A stretch of DNA of 64,000 nucleotides from Prevotella vespertina (lineage in GTDB: Bacteria; Bacteroidota; Bacteroidia; Bacteroidales; Bacteroidaceae), in assembly GCF_009728485.1 (NCBI RefSeq), contig NZ_VVIQ01000009.1, positions 1 through 64,000 on the forward strand. Reading direction: 5' to 3'. A model generated the notes under the pieces. That model made no database searches. It saw only the letters and a list, made by a program, of their open reading frames with translations, and had not been told where the DNA came from. The first letter of the stretch is position 1. The number at the start of each line of letters is the position of its first letter. A program made the translations under genes and the position numbers. Of the stretch, positions 30,162-39,675 are shown piece after piece.

Positions 30162-30195
30162 GCTCTCTCATAGCGAATGACTCTTATGAGGGAGC
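30162..30195 (+). promoter_or_regulatory. Hairpin between fusA and rpsJ
   Basis: An 11-bp fully paired stem (30162-30172 with 30185-30195, two G-U pairs, loop of 12). It has no T-run, so it is more likely a processing or regulatory element at the junction between str and S10 genes than a terminator. Confidence 0.55.
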
Positions 30196-30233
30196 AACCT
30201 TTATGTATATTAATAATAAATAATAAATTAAAC

Positions 30234-30539
30234 ATGAGTCAGAAGATTCGTATTAAGCTGAAGTCTTACGACCACCAGTTGGTTGACAAGTCAGCAGAGA
30301 AGATTGTGAAGGCTGTAAAGGCAACAGGTGCTATTGTTAGCGGTCCTATTCCATTGCCAACACACAAGCGTATTTACACTGTAAACCGCTCTACATTCGT
30401 TAACAAGAAGTCACGTGAGCAGTTCCAGCTCTCAGATTTCAAGCGTCTCATCGATATTTACAGCTCTACAGCAAAGACTGTTGATGCTTTGATGAAGCTT
30501 GAGTTGCCTTCAGGTGTTGAGGTTGAAATCAAGGTGTAG
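30234..30539 (+). CDS. rpsJ: Small ribosomal subunit protein uS10
   Basis: 101 aa from ATG 30234; an upstream in-frame ATG at 30177 overlaps the hairpin and adds 19 unrelated residues. Signature [21 protein letters not shown] and [28 protein letters not shown]. Also the NusG/NusE partner in transcription-translation coupling. Confidence 0.97.
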   Translation: MSQKIRIKLKSYDHQLVDKSAEKIVKAVKATGAIVSGPIPLPTHKRIYTVNRSTFVNKKSREQFQLSDFKRLIDIYSSTAKTVDALMKLELPSGVEVEIKV

Positions 30540-30610
30540 TCATCTGTTGACAAATAAGAAACAAATTAATACAAAAAGCATTTACATTCATTTTAAAATC
30601 ATTAATTGAA

Positions 30611-31225
30611 ATGCCAGGATTATTAGGAAAGAAAATCGGAATGACATCCGTTTTCAGTGCCGACGGTAAGAATGTTCCGTGCACTGTTATCGAAGCTGGT
30701 CCTTGTGTTGTAACCCAGGTTAAAACCGTAGAAAAGGATGGTTACAAGGCTGTTCAGTTAGGTTTCGGCGAGGCTAAAGAGAAGAGAACTTCTAAGCCAC
30801 AGCAGGGACACTTTAAGAAAGCCGGCACAACACCAAAGAAGCACTTGGCCGAGTTCAAGTTTGACGAGGAATATAACCTCGGTGACACTATTACTGTTGA
30901 ATTGTTCAATGACGTTAAGTTTGTAGACGTTGTAGGTACATCTAAGGGTAAAGGTTTCCAAGGTGTTGTAAAGCGTCACGGATTCGGTGGTGTAGGTCAG
31001 TCTACTCACGGTCAGGATGACCGCGCTCGTAAGCCGGGTTCTATTGGTGCTTGTTCTTACCCAGCTAAGGTCTTCAAGGGCATGCGCATGGGCGGCCAGA
31101 TGGGAGGCGACAGAGTAACTACTCAGAACCTTCAGGTGTTAAAGGTTATTCCAGAGCACAATCTTATCCTTGTTAAGGGTAGTGTTGCTGGATGTAATGG
31201 TTCAACCGTAATAATTAAGAAGTAA
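30611..31225 (+). CDS. rplC: Large ribosomal subunit protein uL3
   Basis: 204 aa. [26 protein letters not shown], then [13 protein letters not shown] and [32 protein letters not shown]. Its stop codon overlaps the rplD start (TAATG). Confidence 0.98.
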   Translation: MPGLLGKKIGMTSVFSADGKNVPCTVIEAGPCVVTQVKTVEKDGYKAVQLGFGEAKEKRTSKPQQGHFKKAGTTPKKHLAEFKFDEEYNLGDTITVELFNDVKFVDVVGTSKGKGFQGVVKRHGFGGVGQSTHGQDDRARKPGSIGACSYPAKVFKGMRMGGQMGGDRVTTQNLQVLKVIPEHNLILVKGSVAGCNGSTVIIKK

Positions 31226-31854
31226 TGGATATTAACGTATTAGATATCAAAGGTCAGGAGACCGGCCGTAAGGTAACTCTTAACGAGAATATCTTCGGAA
31301 TTGAGCCTAACGATCACGTCCTCTATCTCGCAGTTAAGCAGTATCTCGCTGATCAGCGTCAGGGTACAGCTAAGTCAAAGGAAAGAAGTGAGCACGCTGG
31401 TTCTACTCGTAAGTTGGGTCGTCAGAAGGGCGGCGGCGGTGCTCGTCGTGGTGATATCAATTCTCCAGTCCTCGTAGGTGGTGGTCGTGTATTCGGTCCT
31501 AAGCCACGCGATTACAGCTTCAAGCTGAATAAGAAGGTAAAGGTTCTTGCTCGTAAGTCTGCATTGGCTTATAAGGCACAGGATAATGCTATTGTTGTAG
31601 TAGAAGATTTCAATCTTGATGCTCCAAAGACTAAAGATTTCGTAAATATTGCGAAAAATCTTAAAGTTGATAGCAAGAAAGTCCTTCTCGTTTTGCCAGA
31701 AGTAGAGAAAAACGTATATTTGTCAGCTCGTAATCTGCAGAAGGCTGAGGTTATGACTGCTTCACAGGTAAATTCATACAAAGTTTTGAATGCTGATGTA
31801 GTAGTTATTACAGAAAACTCTCTGAAGGTTATTGACGAAATCTTAACCAAGTAA
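31225..31854 (+). CDS. rplD: Large ribosomal subunit protein uL4
   Basis: 209 aa. Contains the tunnel-lining loop region ([43 protein letters not shown]). Start overlaps the rplC stop by one base, suggesting translational coupling. In E. coli L4 represses the S10 operon. Confidence 0.97.
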   Translation: MDINVLDIKGQETGRKVTLNENIFGIEPNDHVLYLAVKQYLADQRQGTAKSKERSEHAGSTRKLGRQKGGGGARRGDINSPVLVGGGRVFGPKPRDYSFKLNKKVKVLARKSALAYKAQDNAIVVVEDFNLDAPKTKDFVNIAKNLKVDSKKVLLVLPEVEKNVYLSARNLQKAEVMTASQVNSYKVLNADVVVITENSLKVIDEILTK

Positions 31855-31876
31855 TAATTAGGAGACAAGAAGAATT

Positions 31877-32221
31877 ATGGGATTTATCATTAAACCAGTG
31901 GTCACTGAAAAGATGACCAAGTTGACAGACAAGTCTTCTGAGGATAAGGTTGTAAAGCACAAGGGTGAGAAGAGAACTATTTTGGCACAGCCAAAGTATG
32001 GTTTCATCGTTAAGCCTGAGGCCAACAAGCTTGAGATTAAGAAAGAAGTTGAGGCTTTGTACAACGTTACAGTAGTAGATGTGAATACCGTTCGTTACGC
32101 AGGTAAGCGTCAAGCACGTTATACCAAGGCAGGTCTTGTGAAAGGACAGAAGAACGCATTCAAGAAGGCTATCGTCACTTTGAAGAATGGCGATTCAATC
32201 GATTTTTATAGCAATATTTAA
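31877..32221 (+). CDS. rplW: Large ribosomal subunit protein uL23, with an internal insertion
   Basis: 114 aa against roughly 96 in most relatives. N-terminal IIKPVVTEKMTKLTDK and the region from YGFIVKPEANKLEIKKEVE (residue 41 on) to SRYTKAG-like QARYTKAGLVKGQKNAFKKAIVTL are normal. The extra 18 or so basic and polar residues lie at about 19-40. L23 sits at the peptide exit and docks trigger factor and SRP. An AGGAG 12 nt before the ATG is probably too distant to act as SD. Confidence 0.95.
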   Translation: MGFIIKPVVTEKMTKLTDKSSEDKVVKHKGEKRTILAQPKYGFIVKPEANKLEIKKEVEALYNVTVVDVNTVRYAGKRQARYTKAGLVKGQKNAFKKAIVTLKNGDSIDFYSNI

Positions 32222-32228
32222 ATAAAAA

Positions 32229-33056
32229 ATGGCAGTACGTAAATTAAACCCGGTTACACCGGGACAAAGACACAAGGTTATTGGCACGTTCGAGGATATT
32301 ACTGCATCCGTGCCAGAGAAGTCTCTCGTTTACGGTAAACGTTCTACCGGTGGTCGAAACAACACCGGTAAGATGACTGTCCGCTATATAGGCGGTGGTC
32401 ACAAGAAGAAGTATCGTCTTATCGACTTCAAGCGAGAGAAAGATGGTGTTCCAGCTGTAGTGAAAACAATCGAGTATGATCCTAACAGATCAGCTCGTAT
32501 TGCGCTGTTATACTATGCTGATGGTGAAAAACGTTACATTATTGCTCCTAACGGACTGCAGGTTGGTGCAACACTAATGTCAGGTGCTGAGGCAGCACCT
32601 GAGGTTGGTAACGCACTTCCTTTGGCTAACATTCCTGTTGGTACTGTAATTCATAACATTGAGTTACGTCCAGGTCAGGGTGCATTGCTCGTTCGTTCGG
32701 CTGGTAATTTTGCTCAGCTTACTTCTCGTGAAGGCAGTTATTGTGTTATCAAGCTCCCTTCTGGTGAAACACGCCAGATTTTGTCAGCTTGTAAGGCAAC
32801 TGTAGGTAGTGTAGGTAACTCTGATCACGCTCTTGAGCAGTCTGGTAAGGCTGGTCGCTCTCGTTGGTTGGGTCGTCGTCCTCACAACCGTGGTGTTGTT
32901 ATGAACCCTGTTGATCACCCAATGGGTGGTGGTGAAGGTCGCCAGTCTGGTGGTCATCCACGTTCACGTAAGGGCTTGTACGCTAAGGGTCTTAAGACTC
33001 GTGCACCTAAGAAGCTTTCAAACAAGTACATTATTGAGAGAGCTAACAAGAAGTAA
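32229..33056 (+). CDS. rplB: Large ribosomal subunit protein uL2
   Basis: 275 aa. [38 protein letters not shown]-type [14 protein letters not shown], and the peptidyl-transferase-proximal [17 protein letters not shown] with its conserved His. Confidence 0.98.
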   Translation: MAVRKLNPVTPGQRHKVIGTFEDITASVPEKSLVYGKRSTGGRNNTGKMTVRYIGGGHKKKYRLIDFKREKDGVPAVVKTIEYDPNRSARIALLYYADGEKRYIIAPNGLQVGATLMSGAEAAPEVGNALPLANIPVGTVIHNIELRPGQGALLVRSAGNFAQLTSREGSYCVIKLPSGETRQILSACKATVGSVGNSDHALEQSGKAGRSRWLGRRPHNRGVVMNPVDHPMGGGEGRQSGGHPRSRKGLYAKGLKTRAPKKLSNKYIIERANKK

Positions 33057-33078
33057 TCAAAGTAATTAAGAGTAAATT

Positions 33079-33348
33079 ATGAGTCGTTCATTAAAAAAAG
33101 GTCCATACATCAACGTATCACTCGAGAAGAAGATTCTTGCTATGAATGAGAGTGGTAAGCAGAATGTAGTTAAGACATGGGCCAGAGCATCAATGATTTC
33201 CCCTGATTTTGTGGGTCACACTGTTGCAGTTCATAACGGAAATAAATTTATCCCTGTTTACATTACTGAGAACATGGTAGGTCACAAGCTCGGAGAGTTC
33301 AGCCCTACACGCCGTTTCGGTGGTCACTCTGGTAATAATAAGAGGTAA
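33079..33348 (+). CDS. rpsS: Small ribosomal subunit protein uS19
   Basis: 89 aa. [59 protein letters not shown]. Binds the 30S head with S13. Confidence 0.98.
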   Translation: MSRSLKKGPYINVSLEKKILAMNESGKQNVVKTWARASMISPDFVGHTVAVHNGNKFIPVYITENMVGHKLGEFSPTRRFGGHSGNNKR

Positions 33349-33384
33349 GCAGGTCATAATCCATTTAGAAAATAGAAAAATATA

Positions 33385-33798
33385 ATGGGAGCAAGAAAAC
33401 ATATAAAGGCTGAAGCTCGTAAAGAAGCTTTGAAAAGCCAGTATTTTGCAAAGCTCAAGGACTGTCCTTCTTCTCCACGTAAGATGCGCTATGTAGTAGA
33501 CTTGGTTCGTGGTATGGAAGTCAATCGTGCCCTTGGCGTGCTGAGATTCTCCAAGAAGGCTGCAGCTCAGAACGTTGAGAAACTTCTGCGTTCAGCTATC
33601 AACAACTGGGAGACAAAGAATGACCGCAAGGCTGAAGACGGTGAACTTTATATCTCTAAGATCTTCGTTGATGAAGGCGTTACAATGAAGCGCATGCGTC
33701 CTGCACCACAGGGCCGTGGCTACAGAATCCGCAAACGTTCTAACCACGTCACTCTTTTCGTTGATTCAAAGAATGACGCTAATAATGATGATAAATAA
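33385..33798 (+). CDS. rplV: Large ribosomal subunit protein uL22
   Basis: 137 aa. [35 protein letters not shown] and the tunnel hairpin [25 protein letters not shown]. Asn/Asp-rich tail (KNDANNDDK). Confidence 0.97.
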   Translation: MGARKHIKAEARKEALKSQYFAKLKDCPSSPRKMRYVVDLVRGMEVNRALGVLRFSKKAAAQNVEKLLRSAINNWETKNDRKAEDGELYISKIFVDEGVTMKRMRPAPQGRGYRIRKRSNHVTLFVDSKNDANNDDK

Positions 33799-33806
33799 AT
33801 AGTAGA

Positions 33807-34535
33807 ATGGGACAGAAAGTTAATCCAATTAGCAACCGTCTTGGTATCATCCGCGGTTGGGAGTCAAATTGGTTCGGTGGCAAGAATTTCGGGGATAATC
33901 TCGTAGAGGATCGTAAGATTCGTACTTACCTGAACAAGCGTTTGGAAAAAGCAAGCGTTTCCCGTATTGTCATTGAGCGCACATTGAAGCTCGTCACCAT
34001 TACTATTTGCACCGCTCGTCCGGGTATCGTTATCGGTAAAGGTGGTCAGGATGTTGATAAGCTTAAAGAAGAGTTGAAGAACCTTTTCAAGAAGGAGATT
34101 CAGATTAATATCTTCGAGGTTAAGAAACCTGAACTTGATGCAAACATCGTTGGTAACAATATCGCTCGCCAGGTAGAGGGTAAGATTGCTTACCGTCGTG
34201 CTATCAAGATGGCAGTCGCTAACACTATGCGTGCTGGTGCTGAGGGTATCAAAGTTCAAATTACAGGTCGTCTGAACGGTGCCGAAATGGCTCGTAAGGA
34301 AATGTTCAAAGAGGGTCGTACTCCTTTGCATACATTCCGTGCAGACATCGATTATTGTCAGACAGAAGCCCTTACAAAGGTTGGTCTGCTGGGTATTAAG
34401 GTATGGATTTGCCGTGGTGAAGTTTACAACAAGGTAGATCTTACTCCTAACTTTACTCAGGAGAAGAGCAATGGCCGTTCTAACAATGGTGGCCGTTCTG
34501 GAAGAGGTAATCGTAGAAGAAACAATAACCGTTAA
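33807..34535 (+). CDS. rpsC: Small ribosomal subunit protein uS3
   Basis: 242 aa. KH domain with [19 protein letters not shown] and C-terminal [30 protein letters not shown]. An Asn/Arg/Gly-rich basic tail (after residue 215: [18 protein letters not shown]) is typical of the phylum. Starts 8 bp after rplV. Confidence 0.98.
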   Translation: MGQKVNPISNRLGIIRGWESNWFGGKNFGDNLVEDRKIRTYLNKRLEKASVSRIVIERTLKLVTITICTARPGIVIGKGGQDVDKLKEELKNLFKKEIQINIFEVKKPELDANIVGNNIARQVEGKIAYRRAIKMAVANTMRAGAEGIKVQITGRLNGAEMARKEMFKEGRTPLHTFRADIDYCQTEALTKVGLLGIKVWICRGEVYNKVDLTPNFTQEKSNGRSNNGGRSGRGNRRRNNNR

Positions 34536-34549
34536 AAGAAGAAGCTATC

Positions 34550-34978
34550 ATGTTACAGCCAAAAAGAGTAAAATATAGAAGACCTCAAGACGGACGTGGC
34601 AATAAAGGCAACGCCCACAGAGGTACACAGCTGGCTTTCGGCTCATTCGGCATCAAGACACTTGAGGCTAAGTGGATCGACAGCCGTCAGATTGAGGCCG
34701 CTCGTATAGCAGTAAACCGCTATATGAACCGTCAGGGCCAGGTCTGGATCCGCATCTTCCCTGATAAGCCAATCACTCGTAAGCCTGCCGATGTTCGTAT
34801 GGGTAAAGGTAAGGGTGATCCAGCAGGATGGGTTGCACCAGTTACTCCAGGTCGTGTTCTCTTTGAAGTAGAGGGCGTAAGCTTTGATATTGCAAAGGAG
34901 GCTCTTCGTCTCGCTGCACAGAAGCTGCCTGTAAAGACAAAGTTTATTGTTAGACGTGATTTCGATAAAAACGCTTAA
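34550..34978 (+). CDS. rplP: Large ribosomal subunit protein uL16
   Basis: 142 aa. [36 protein letters not shown] and [25 protein letters not shown]. Positions tRNA at the A site. Confidence 0.98.
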   Translation: MLQPKRVKYRRPQDGRGNKGNAHRGTQLAFGSFGIKTLEAKWIDSRQIEAARIAVNRYMNRQGQVWIRIFPDKPITRKPADVRMGKGKGDPAGWVAPVTPGRVLFEVEGVSFDIAKEALRLAAQKLPVKTKFIVRRDFDKNA

Positions 34979-34983
34979 GAAAG

Positions 34984-35178
34984 ATGAAGATTAAAGAAGT
35001 AAAAGAACTCGATACCAAGGATTTGGTTGAGAAGATTGAGAATGCTGAGACAGCTCTTGCTAAGATGAAGCTGAATCATCAGATTACTCCACTTGAGAAT
35101 CCATCTCAGATTAAGGCCGCTCGTCGTGATATTGCACGTATGAAAACAGAACTTTCTCAGAGAGAACTTAATAAATAA
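34984..35178 (+). CDS. rpmC: Large ribosomal subunit protein uL29
   Basis: 64 aa, two-helix protein: [30 protein letters not shown], then [19 protein letters not shown]. Lies beside L23 at the exit tunnel. Starts 5 bp after rplP. Confidence 0.96.
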   Translation: MKIKEVKELDTKDLVEKIENAETALAKMKLNHQITPLENPSQIKAARRDIARMKTELSQRELNK

Positions 35179-35180
35179 CA

Positions 35181-35447
35181 ATGGTCCAGATGGAAACAAG
35201 AAATTTAAGAAAAGTAAGACAGGGTGTCGTTATCAGCAACAAAATGGATAAAACCATCGTTATTGCAGCTAAGTTCAAGGAGAAGCACCCTATTTATGGT
35301 AAGTTTGTCCAGAAGACAAAGAAGTACCATGCTCATGACGAGAAGAATGAGGCTAATGTAGGTGATACAGTTCTCATTATGGAGACTCGTCCTCTTTCTA
35401 AGACAAAGAGATGGAGATTAGTTCAAATTGTAGAAAAAGCTAAGTAA
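35181..35447 (+). CDS. rpsQ: Small ribosomal subunit protein uS17
   Basis: 88 aa from ATG 35181, or 85 aa from the ATG at 35190 ([14 protein letters not shown]), which is the more usual family start. Signature [40 protein letters not shown] and [20 protein letters not shown]. Two bases separate it from rpmC. Confidence 0.96.
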   Translation: MVQMETRNLRKVRQGVVISNKMDKTIVIAAKFKEKHPIYGKFVQKTKKYHAHDEKNEANVGDTVLIMETRPLSKTKRWRLVQIVEKAK

Positions 35448-35449
35448 TT

Positions 35450-35815
35450 ATGATACAGACAGAATCAAAACTTACAGTATGTGATAACAGCGGTGCTCGT
35501 GAAGCTAAGTGCATTCGTGTACTCGGTGGTACTGGCCGTCGTTACGCAAGTGTTGGTGACGTTATCGTAGTTGCTGTACAAAACGTCATCCCATCAAGTG
35601 AATTGAAAAAGGGTGCAGTATCAAAGGCTTTGATCGTTCGCACAAAGAAGGAGATTCGTCGTGCTGATGGTTCATACATCCGCTTCGATGATAATGCATG
35701 TGTATTACTGAACAACGCAGGCGAAATTCGTGGTAGCCGTATCTTCGGTCCTGTTGCTCGTGAGCTGCGTGCAGTGAATATGAAGGTCGTTTCTTTGGCA
35801 CCTGAGGTTCTTTAA
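35450..35815 (+). CDS. rplN: Large ribosomal subunit protein uL14
   Basis: 121 aa. [73 protein letters not shown]. Contacts 30S at bridge B8. Confidence 0.98.
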   Translation: MIQTESKLTVCDNSGAREAKCIRVLGGTGRRYASVGDVIVVAVQNVIPSSELKKGAVSKALIVRTKKEIRRADGSYIRFDDNACVLLNNAGEIRGSRIFGPVARELRAVNMKVVSLAPEVL

Positions 35816-35835
35816 TTATTAAATAGAATAATAAA

Positions 35836-36153
35836 ATGGCAAAATTCCATATAAAGAAAGACGATCAGGTCATTGTTCTTGCTGGTGCAGATAAGGGCAA
35901 GACTGGAAAGGTGCTTAAGGTCATCGCAGATAAGGAACGTGCTATTGTAGAGGGCTTGAATATGGTCTCTAAAAGCACAAAACCTTCTGCTGCTAACCCA
36001 CAGGGTGGTATCATTAAGCAGGAGGCTGCAATTCATATCTCAAATTTAAGTCTCATCGATCCGAAGAGCGGTAAGGCTACACGTATCAAGATTGAGCGTG
36101 AAGGCAAGACTGTTAAGCGTATCGCTAAAAAGTCAGGGGAGGAAATTAAGTAA
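35836..36153 (+). CDS. rplX: Large ribosomal subunit protein uL24
   Basis: 105 aa. KOW motif [24 protein letters not shown] and [31 protein letters not shown]. Initiates 50S assembly. Stop overlaps the rplE start by one base (TAATG). Confidence 0.97.
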   Translation: MAKFHIKKDDQVIVLAGADKGKTGKVLKVIADKERAIVEGLNMVSKSTKPSAANPQGGIIKQEAAIHISNLSLIDPKSGKATRIKIEREGKTVKRIAKKSGEEIK

Positions 36154-36707
36154 TGAATACAGCTCAGTTAAAGAAACAGTATAAGGAGCAGATTGCTCCT
36201 GCTTTGCAGAAGCAGTTTAACTATTCTTCAGCTATGCAGGTTCCTGTTTTGAAGAAGATTGTTATCAATCAGGGTCTTGGTGATGCAACTCAGGATAAGA
36301 AACTTATCGAGGTTGCAGTGAACGAGATTTCTTCTATCACAGGTCAGAAGGCTGTTGCAACATATTCTAAAAAGGATATTGCAAACTTCAAGTTGCGTAA
36401 GAAGATGCCTATTGGCGTTATGGTAACTCTGCGTCGTGAGCGTATGTATGAGTTCCTCGAGAAACTCGTTCGCGTATCTTTGCCACGTATCCGTGACTTC
36501 AAGGGTATCGAGAGCAAGTTCGATGGTCGTGGAAATTATACTCTCGGTATCACCGAGCAGATTATTTTCCCAGAGATTAATATCGATCAGGTTGACCGCA
36601 TCCAGGGTATGAACATTACCTTTGTAACATCAGCTAAGACTGATGAAGAAGGTTATGCTTTGCTGAAGGGCTTCGGACTTCCATTCAAGAATGCTAAAAA
36701 CGATTAA
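36153..36707 (+). CDS. rplE: Large ribosomal subunit protein uL5
   Basis: 184 aa. [66 protein letters not shown]. Carries 5S rRNA. Translationally coupled to rplX by the overlapping start. Confidence 0.98.
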   Translation: MNTAQLKKQYKEQIAPALQKQFNYSSAMQVPVLKKIVINQGLGDATQDKKLIEVAVNEISSITGQKAVATYSKKDIANFKLRKKMPIGVMVTLRRERMYEFLEKLVRVSLPRIRDFKGIESKFDGRGNYTLGITEQIIFPEINIDQVDRIQGMNITFVTSAKTDEEGYALLKGFGLPFKNAKND

Positions 36708-36712
36708 TTGAT

Positions 36713-37015
36713 ATGGCAAAAGAATCAATGAAAGCTCGCGAGGTAAAGCGTGCAAAGCTTGTAGCTCGTTATGCTGAGAAACGCGCAGCTCTGAAAAAGA
36801 TTATCGCTACTTCAAATGATCCTGAAGAGGCTTATGAGGCTGCTCGCAAGTTGCAGTCTATTCCTAAGAATGCTAATCCTATCCGTTTGCACAATCGTTG
36901 CAAGATAACAGGACGTCCAAAGGGTTACATTCGTCAGTTCGGTCTCTCTCGTATTCAGTTCCGTGAGATGGCATCTCAGGGACTCATTCCAGGTGTAAAG
37001 AAGGCAAGCTGGTAA
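36713..37015 (+). CDS. rpsN: Small ribosomal subunit protein uS14 (zinc-independent form)
   Basis: 100 aa. Long form without the CxxC zinc ribbon; [40 protein letters not shown] is diagnostic. Confidence 0.98.
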   Translation: MAKESMKAREVKRAKLVARYAEKRAALKKIIATSNDPEEAYEAARKLQSIPKNANPIRLHNRCKITGRPKGYIRQFGLSRIQFREMASQGLIPGVKKASW

Positions 37016-37058
37016 ACAAATATATCGACGCGGATAGTGAATTGTGAAAAAGATTTTG

Positions 37059-37066
37059 TATCTTTG
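37059..37066 (+). promoter_or_regulatory. Internal promoter before rpsH
   Basis: TATCTTTG (TAnnTTTG) in a 125-bp gap, long for this cluster. A small hairpin TCGGG/CCCGA (37105-37119) lies in the leader of about 70 nt. It suggests that the genes from rpsH on are also transcribed independently. Confidence 0.65.
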
Positions 37067-37140
37067 CAGCTCATTATCCGCTTTCAAGCGATTTTTTAAT
37101 ATTGTCGGGGTAGTCCCGATTAATTAAACATTTATATTTT

Positions 37141-37536
37141 ATGACAGATCCAATAGCAGATTATCTGACAAGACTCAGAAACGCAATCATGGCTCATCAC
37201 CGTGTTGTTGATGTTCCTGCGTCTAACTTGAAGAAGTCTATTACAAAGATTCTCTTCGAGAAGGGTTACATCTTGAACTACAAGTTCATCGAGGATGGTC
37301 CCCAAGGCTCAATCAAGGTCGCATTGAAGTACGACCCTGTAACAAAGCAGAGCGCTATCAAGAAGTTGAAGCGTGTTTCTACCCCAGGTCTTCGCCAGTA
37401 TACTGGTTATAAAGACATGCCGAGAGTAATTAACGGACTTGGAATTGCAATTCTTTCCACGTCTAAAGGTGTAATGACAGACAAAGAGGCTGCTGCTGAG
37501 AAGATTGGTGGTGAGGTTCTTTGCTATGTTTATTAA
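37141..37536 (+). CDS. rpsH: Small ribosomal subunit protein uS8
   Basis: 131 aa. TDPIADYLTRLRNAIMAHHRVVDVPAS, STPGLRQYTGYKDMPRVINGLGIAILSTSKGVMTDKEA. In E. coli S8 represses the spc operon; the leader hairpin at 37105 is a candidate target, unproven. Confidence 0.98.
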   Translation: MTDPIADYLTRLRNAIMAHHRVVDVPASNLKKSITKILFEKGYILNYKFIEDGPQGSIKVALKYDPVTKQSAIKKLKRVSTPGLRQYTGYKDMPRVINGLGIAILSTSKGVMTDKEAAAEKIGGEVLCYVY

Positions 37537-37538
37537 TT

Positions 37539-37543
37539 GGAGG
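37539..37543 (+). promoter_or_regulatory. Shine-Dalgarno sequence of rplF
   Basis: GGAGG (in TTGGAGGA) 7 nt before ATG 37551. It excludes the upstream in-frame ATG at 37521, which lies inside rpsH. Confidence 0.7.
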
Positions 37544-37550
37544 ATTGAAT

Positions 37551-38117
37551 ATGTCAAGAATAGGAAAATTGCCAATTAGTGTTCCAGCTGGCGTTACAGT
37601 TGCTCTTAACAATGGTGTTGTCACAGTAAAGGGTCCTAAGGGTGAACTTTCTCAGAAGGTAGATTCTTCTATTAAGACTATCATCGAGGACGGTCAGGTA
37701 ACATTCGAAATTGATGAGAATAGCCCAGTAAACTACAAGCAGAAGCAGGCTTTCCATGGTCTTTATCGTTCACTTGTTAACAACATGGTTGTTGGTGTAA
37801 GTGAAGGTTACAAAAAGACATTGGAGCTTGTTGGTGTAGGTTATCGTGTTTCTAACCAGGGCAACTTGGTAGAGTTCTCTCTTGGTTATACTCACCCAAT
37901 CTTTATTCAGCTTCCTTCAGAAGTTAAGGTTGAGACAAAGAGCGAGCGTAACCAGAATCCAATCATCACTCTTGAATCAGCTGACAAGCAGCTGCTTGGT
38001 CTCATCTGTGCAAAGATTCGTTCTTTCCGTAAGCCTGAGCCTTACAAGGGTAAGGGTGTCCTGTTCCAGGGTGAGGTTATTCGCAGAAAGTCTGGTAAGA
38101 CAGCTGCAGCTAAGTAA
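37551..38117 (+). CDS. rplF: Large ribosomal subunit protein uL6
   Basis: 188 aa from ATG 37551. MSRIGKLPISVPAGV, NMVVGVSEGYKKTLELVGVGYRV and KIRSFRKPEPYKGKGV. Two homologous halves as in all L6. Among the few genes here with a clear SD. Confidence 0.97.
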   Translation: MSRIGKLPISVPAGVTVALNNGVVTVKGPKGELSQKVDSSIKTIIEDGQVTFEIDENSPVNYKQKQAFHGLYRSLVNNMVVGVSEGYKKTLELVGVGYRVSNQGNLVEFSLGYTHPIFIQLPSEVKVETKSERNQNPIITLESADKQLLGLICAKIRSFRKPEPYKGKGVLFQGEVIRRKSGKTAAAK

Positions 38118-38138
38118 CTTTAATTCATCATTACGATT

Positions 38139-38483
38139 ATGACAACAAAGAAAGAACAAAGAAGAATTAAGATAAAGTTCCGCATTCGTAAGAGTGTGAA
38201 CGGTACTGCTGAGCGCCCACGTTTGAGCGTTTTCCGCAGTAATAAGCAGATTTATGCACAGGTTATTAACGATCTGACAGGAACAACCCTCGCTTCTGCT
38301 TCTTCACTTGGCCTTGAGAAGATGGCTAAGATAGATCAGGCTAAGAAGGTAGGTGCACTTGTTGCTGAGCATGCTAAGGCTGCTGGCGTAGAGCAGGTTG
38401 TTTTTGACCGTAACGGTTATCTCTATCACGGACGTGTACAGGCTTTGGCTGATGCTGCACGTGAGGGAGGACTTAAATTCTAA
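38139..38483 (+). CDS. rplR: Large ribosomal subunit protein uL18
   Basis: 114 aa. [42 protein letters not shown], then [26 protein letters not shown]. 5S rRNA binder. Confidence 0.98.
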   Translation: MTTKKEQRRIKIKFRIRKSVNGTAERPRLSVFRSNKQIYAQVINDLTGTTLASASSLGLEKMAKIDQAKKVGALVAEHAKAAGVEQVVFDRNGYLYHGRVQALADAAREGGLKF

Positions 38484-38489
38484 ACGATT

Positions 38490-39002
38490 ATGGCAATGAA
38501 TAGAGTAAAAGTAAATAGTGATGTAGAACTGAAAGATCGCTTGGTTGCTATCAACCGTGTAACTAAGGTTACAAAGGGTGGTCGTACTTTCACATTCGCA
38601 GCTATCGTCGTTGTAGGTGACGGTAAGGGCGTTATTGGCTGGGGTCTTGGTAAGGCTGGTGAGGTTACTGCTGCTATCCAGAAGGGTACAGATTCAGCAA
38701 AGAAGAACCTTGTTAAGGTTCCTGTTTTGAAGGGTACTGTTCCTCATGAGGCAGAAGCTCGCTTTAGCGGTGCTCATGTTCTCCTTAAGCCAGCTGCAGC
38801 CGGTACTGGTTTGAAGGCCGGTGGTGCTATGCGTGCTGTTCTTGAGAGCGCAGGTGTTACTGACGTGATTGCAAAGTCAAAGGGTTCTTCTAACCCTCAT
38901 AACCTTGTAAAGGCTACTATCGCTGCGCTCGCTGATATGCGTGATGCATATACAATCGCTGGTGAGCGTGGTATCAGCATGGATAAAGTATTTAACGGTT
39001 AA
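38490..39002 (+). CDS. rpsE: Small ribosomal subunit protein uS5
   Basis: 170 aa. [41 protein letters not shown] and [37 protein letters not shown] 38496 is an equally possible start two codons in. Confidence 0.98.
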   Translation: MAMNRVKVNSDVELKDRLVAINRVTKVTKGGRTFTFAAIVVVGDGKGVIGWGLGKAGEVTAAIQKGTDSAKKNLVKVPVLKGTVPHEAEARFSGAHVLLKPAAAGTGLKAGGAMRAVLESAGVTDVIAKSKGSSNPHNLVKATIAALADMRDAYTIAGERGISMDKVFNG

Positions 39003-39006
39003 TTTT

Positions 39007-39013
39007 AGGAGGT
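39007..39013 (+). promoter_or_regulatory. Perfect Shine-Dalgarno sequence of rpmD
   Basis: AGGAGGT 8 nt before the rpmD ATG, one of the strongest SD sites in the window. Confidence 0.8.
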
Positions 39014-39021
39014 ATTAAATT

Positions 39022-39198
39022 ATGGCAACAATTAAGATTAAGCAGATTAAGAGCCGTATTGGTGCTCCTAAGGACCAGAAGGAAACTTTGCAGGCATTGG
39101 GACTTCGTAAGATTTCTCAGGTTGTTGAGGTAGAGGATACTCCAAGCTGCCGCGGTATGATCCGTAAGGTGCATCACCTGGTATCAGTAATTGATTAA
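39022..39198 (+). CDS. rpmD: Large ribosomal subunit protein uL30
   Basis: 58 aa, ATG 39022 to TAA 39198. IKIKQIKSRIGAPKDQKETLQALGLRKI and a C-terminal RGMIRKVHHLVSV are diagnostic of bacterial L30. Lies in its usual place between rpsE and rplO. Confidence 0.97.
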   Translation: MATIKIKQIKSRIGAPKDQKETLQALGLRKISQVVEVEDTPSCRGMIRKVHHLVSVID

Positions 39199-39224
39199 TT
39201 AATCTTTTAAAGAAAACAGTAATT

Positions 39225-39671
39225 ATGAAATTAAATAATTTGAAACCAGCTGTTGGCTCTACACATTCACGTCGTCGTATTGGTCGTGGTCCAGGTTCTG
39301 GACTCGGTGGTACTTCTACTCGTGGTCACAAGGGTGCAAAGTCACGTTCTGGTTATAAGAAGAAGATTGGCTTTGAGGGTGGTCAGATGCCTCTCCAGCG
39401 TCGTGTACCGAAGGCTGGTTTCAAGAACATCAACCACAAGGAATATTTCGCTGTAAATCTTTCTACTCTTCAGGCACTTGCTGAGAAGAACAATCTTACT
39501 AAGATTGGTGTTGAGGAGCTTAAGGCTGCTGGACTTACCAATGGTAAGGAACTTGTTAAGGTTCTCGGTAATGGAGAATTGAAGGCTCAGTTGGAAGTTT
39601 CAGCAAATGCTTTCTCTAAGACTGCTGAAGAAGCTATTAAGGCAGTAGGTGGTAACACAACTATAATCTAA
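39225..39671 (+). CDS. rplO: Large ribosomal subunit protein uL15
   Basis: 148 aa. RRRIGRGPGSGLGGTSTRGHKGAKSRSGYKKKIGFEGGQMPLQRRVPKAGF, the glycine/arginine-rich extended arm, then the globular domain. secY follows at 4 bp. Confidence 0.98.
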   Translation: MKLNNLKPAVGSTHSRRRIGRGPGSGLGGTSTRGHKGAKSRSGYKKKIGFEGGQMPLQRRVPKAGFKNINHKEYFAVNLSTLQALAEKNNLTKIGVEELKAAGLTNGKELVKVLGNGELKAQLEVSANAFSKTAEEAIKAVGGNTTII

Positions 39672-39675
39672 GTTA

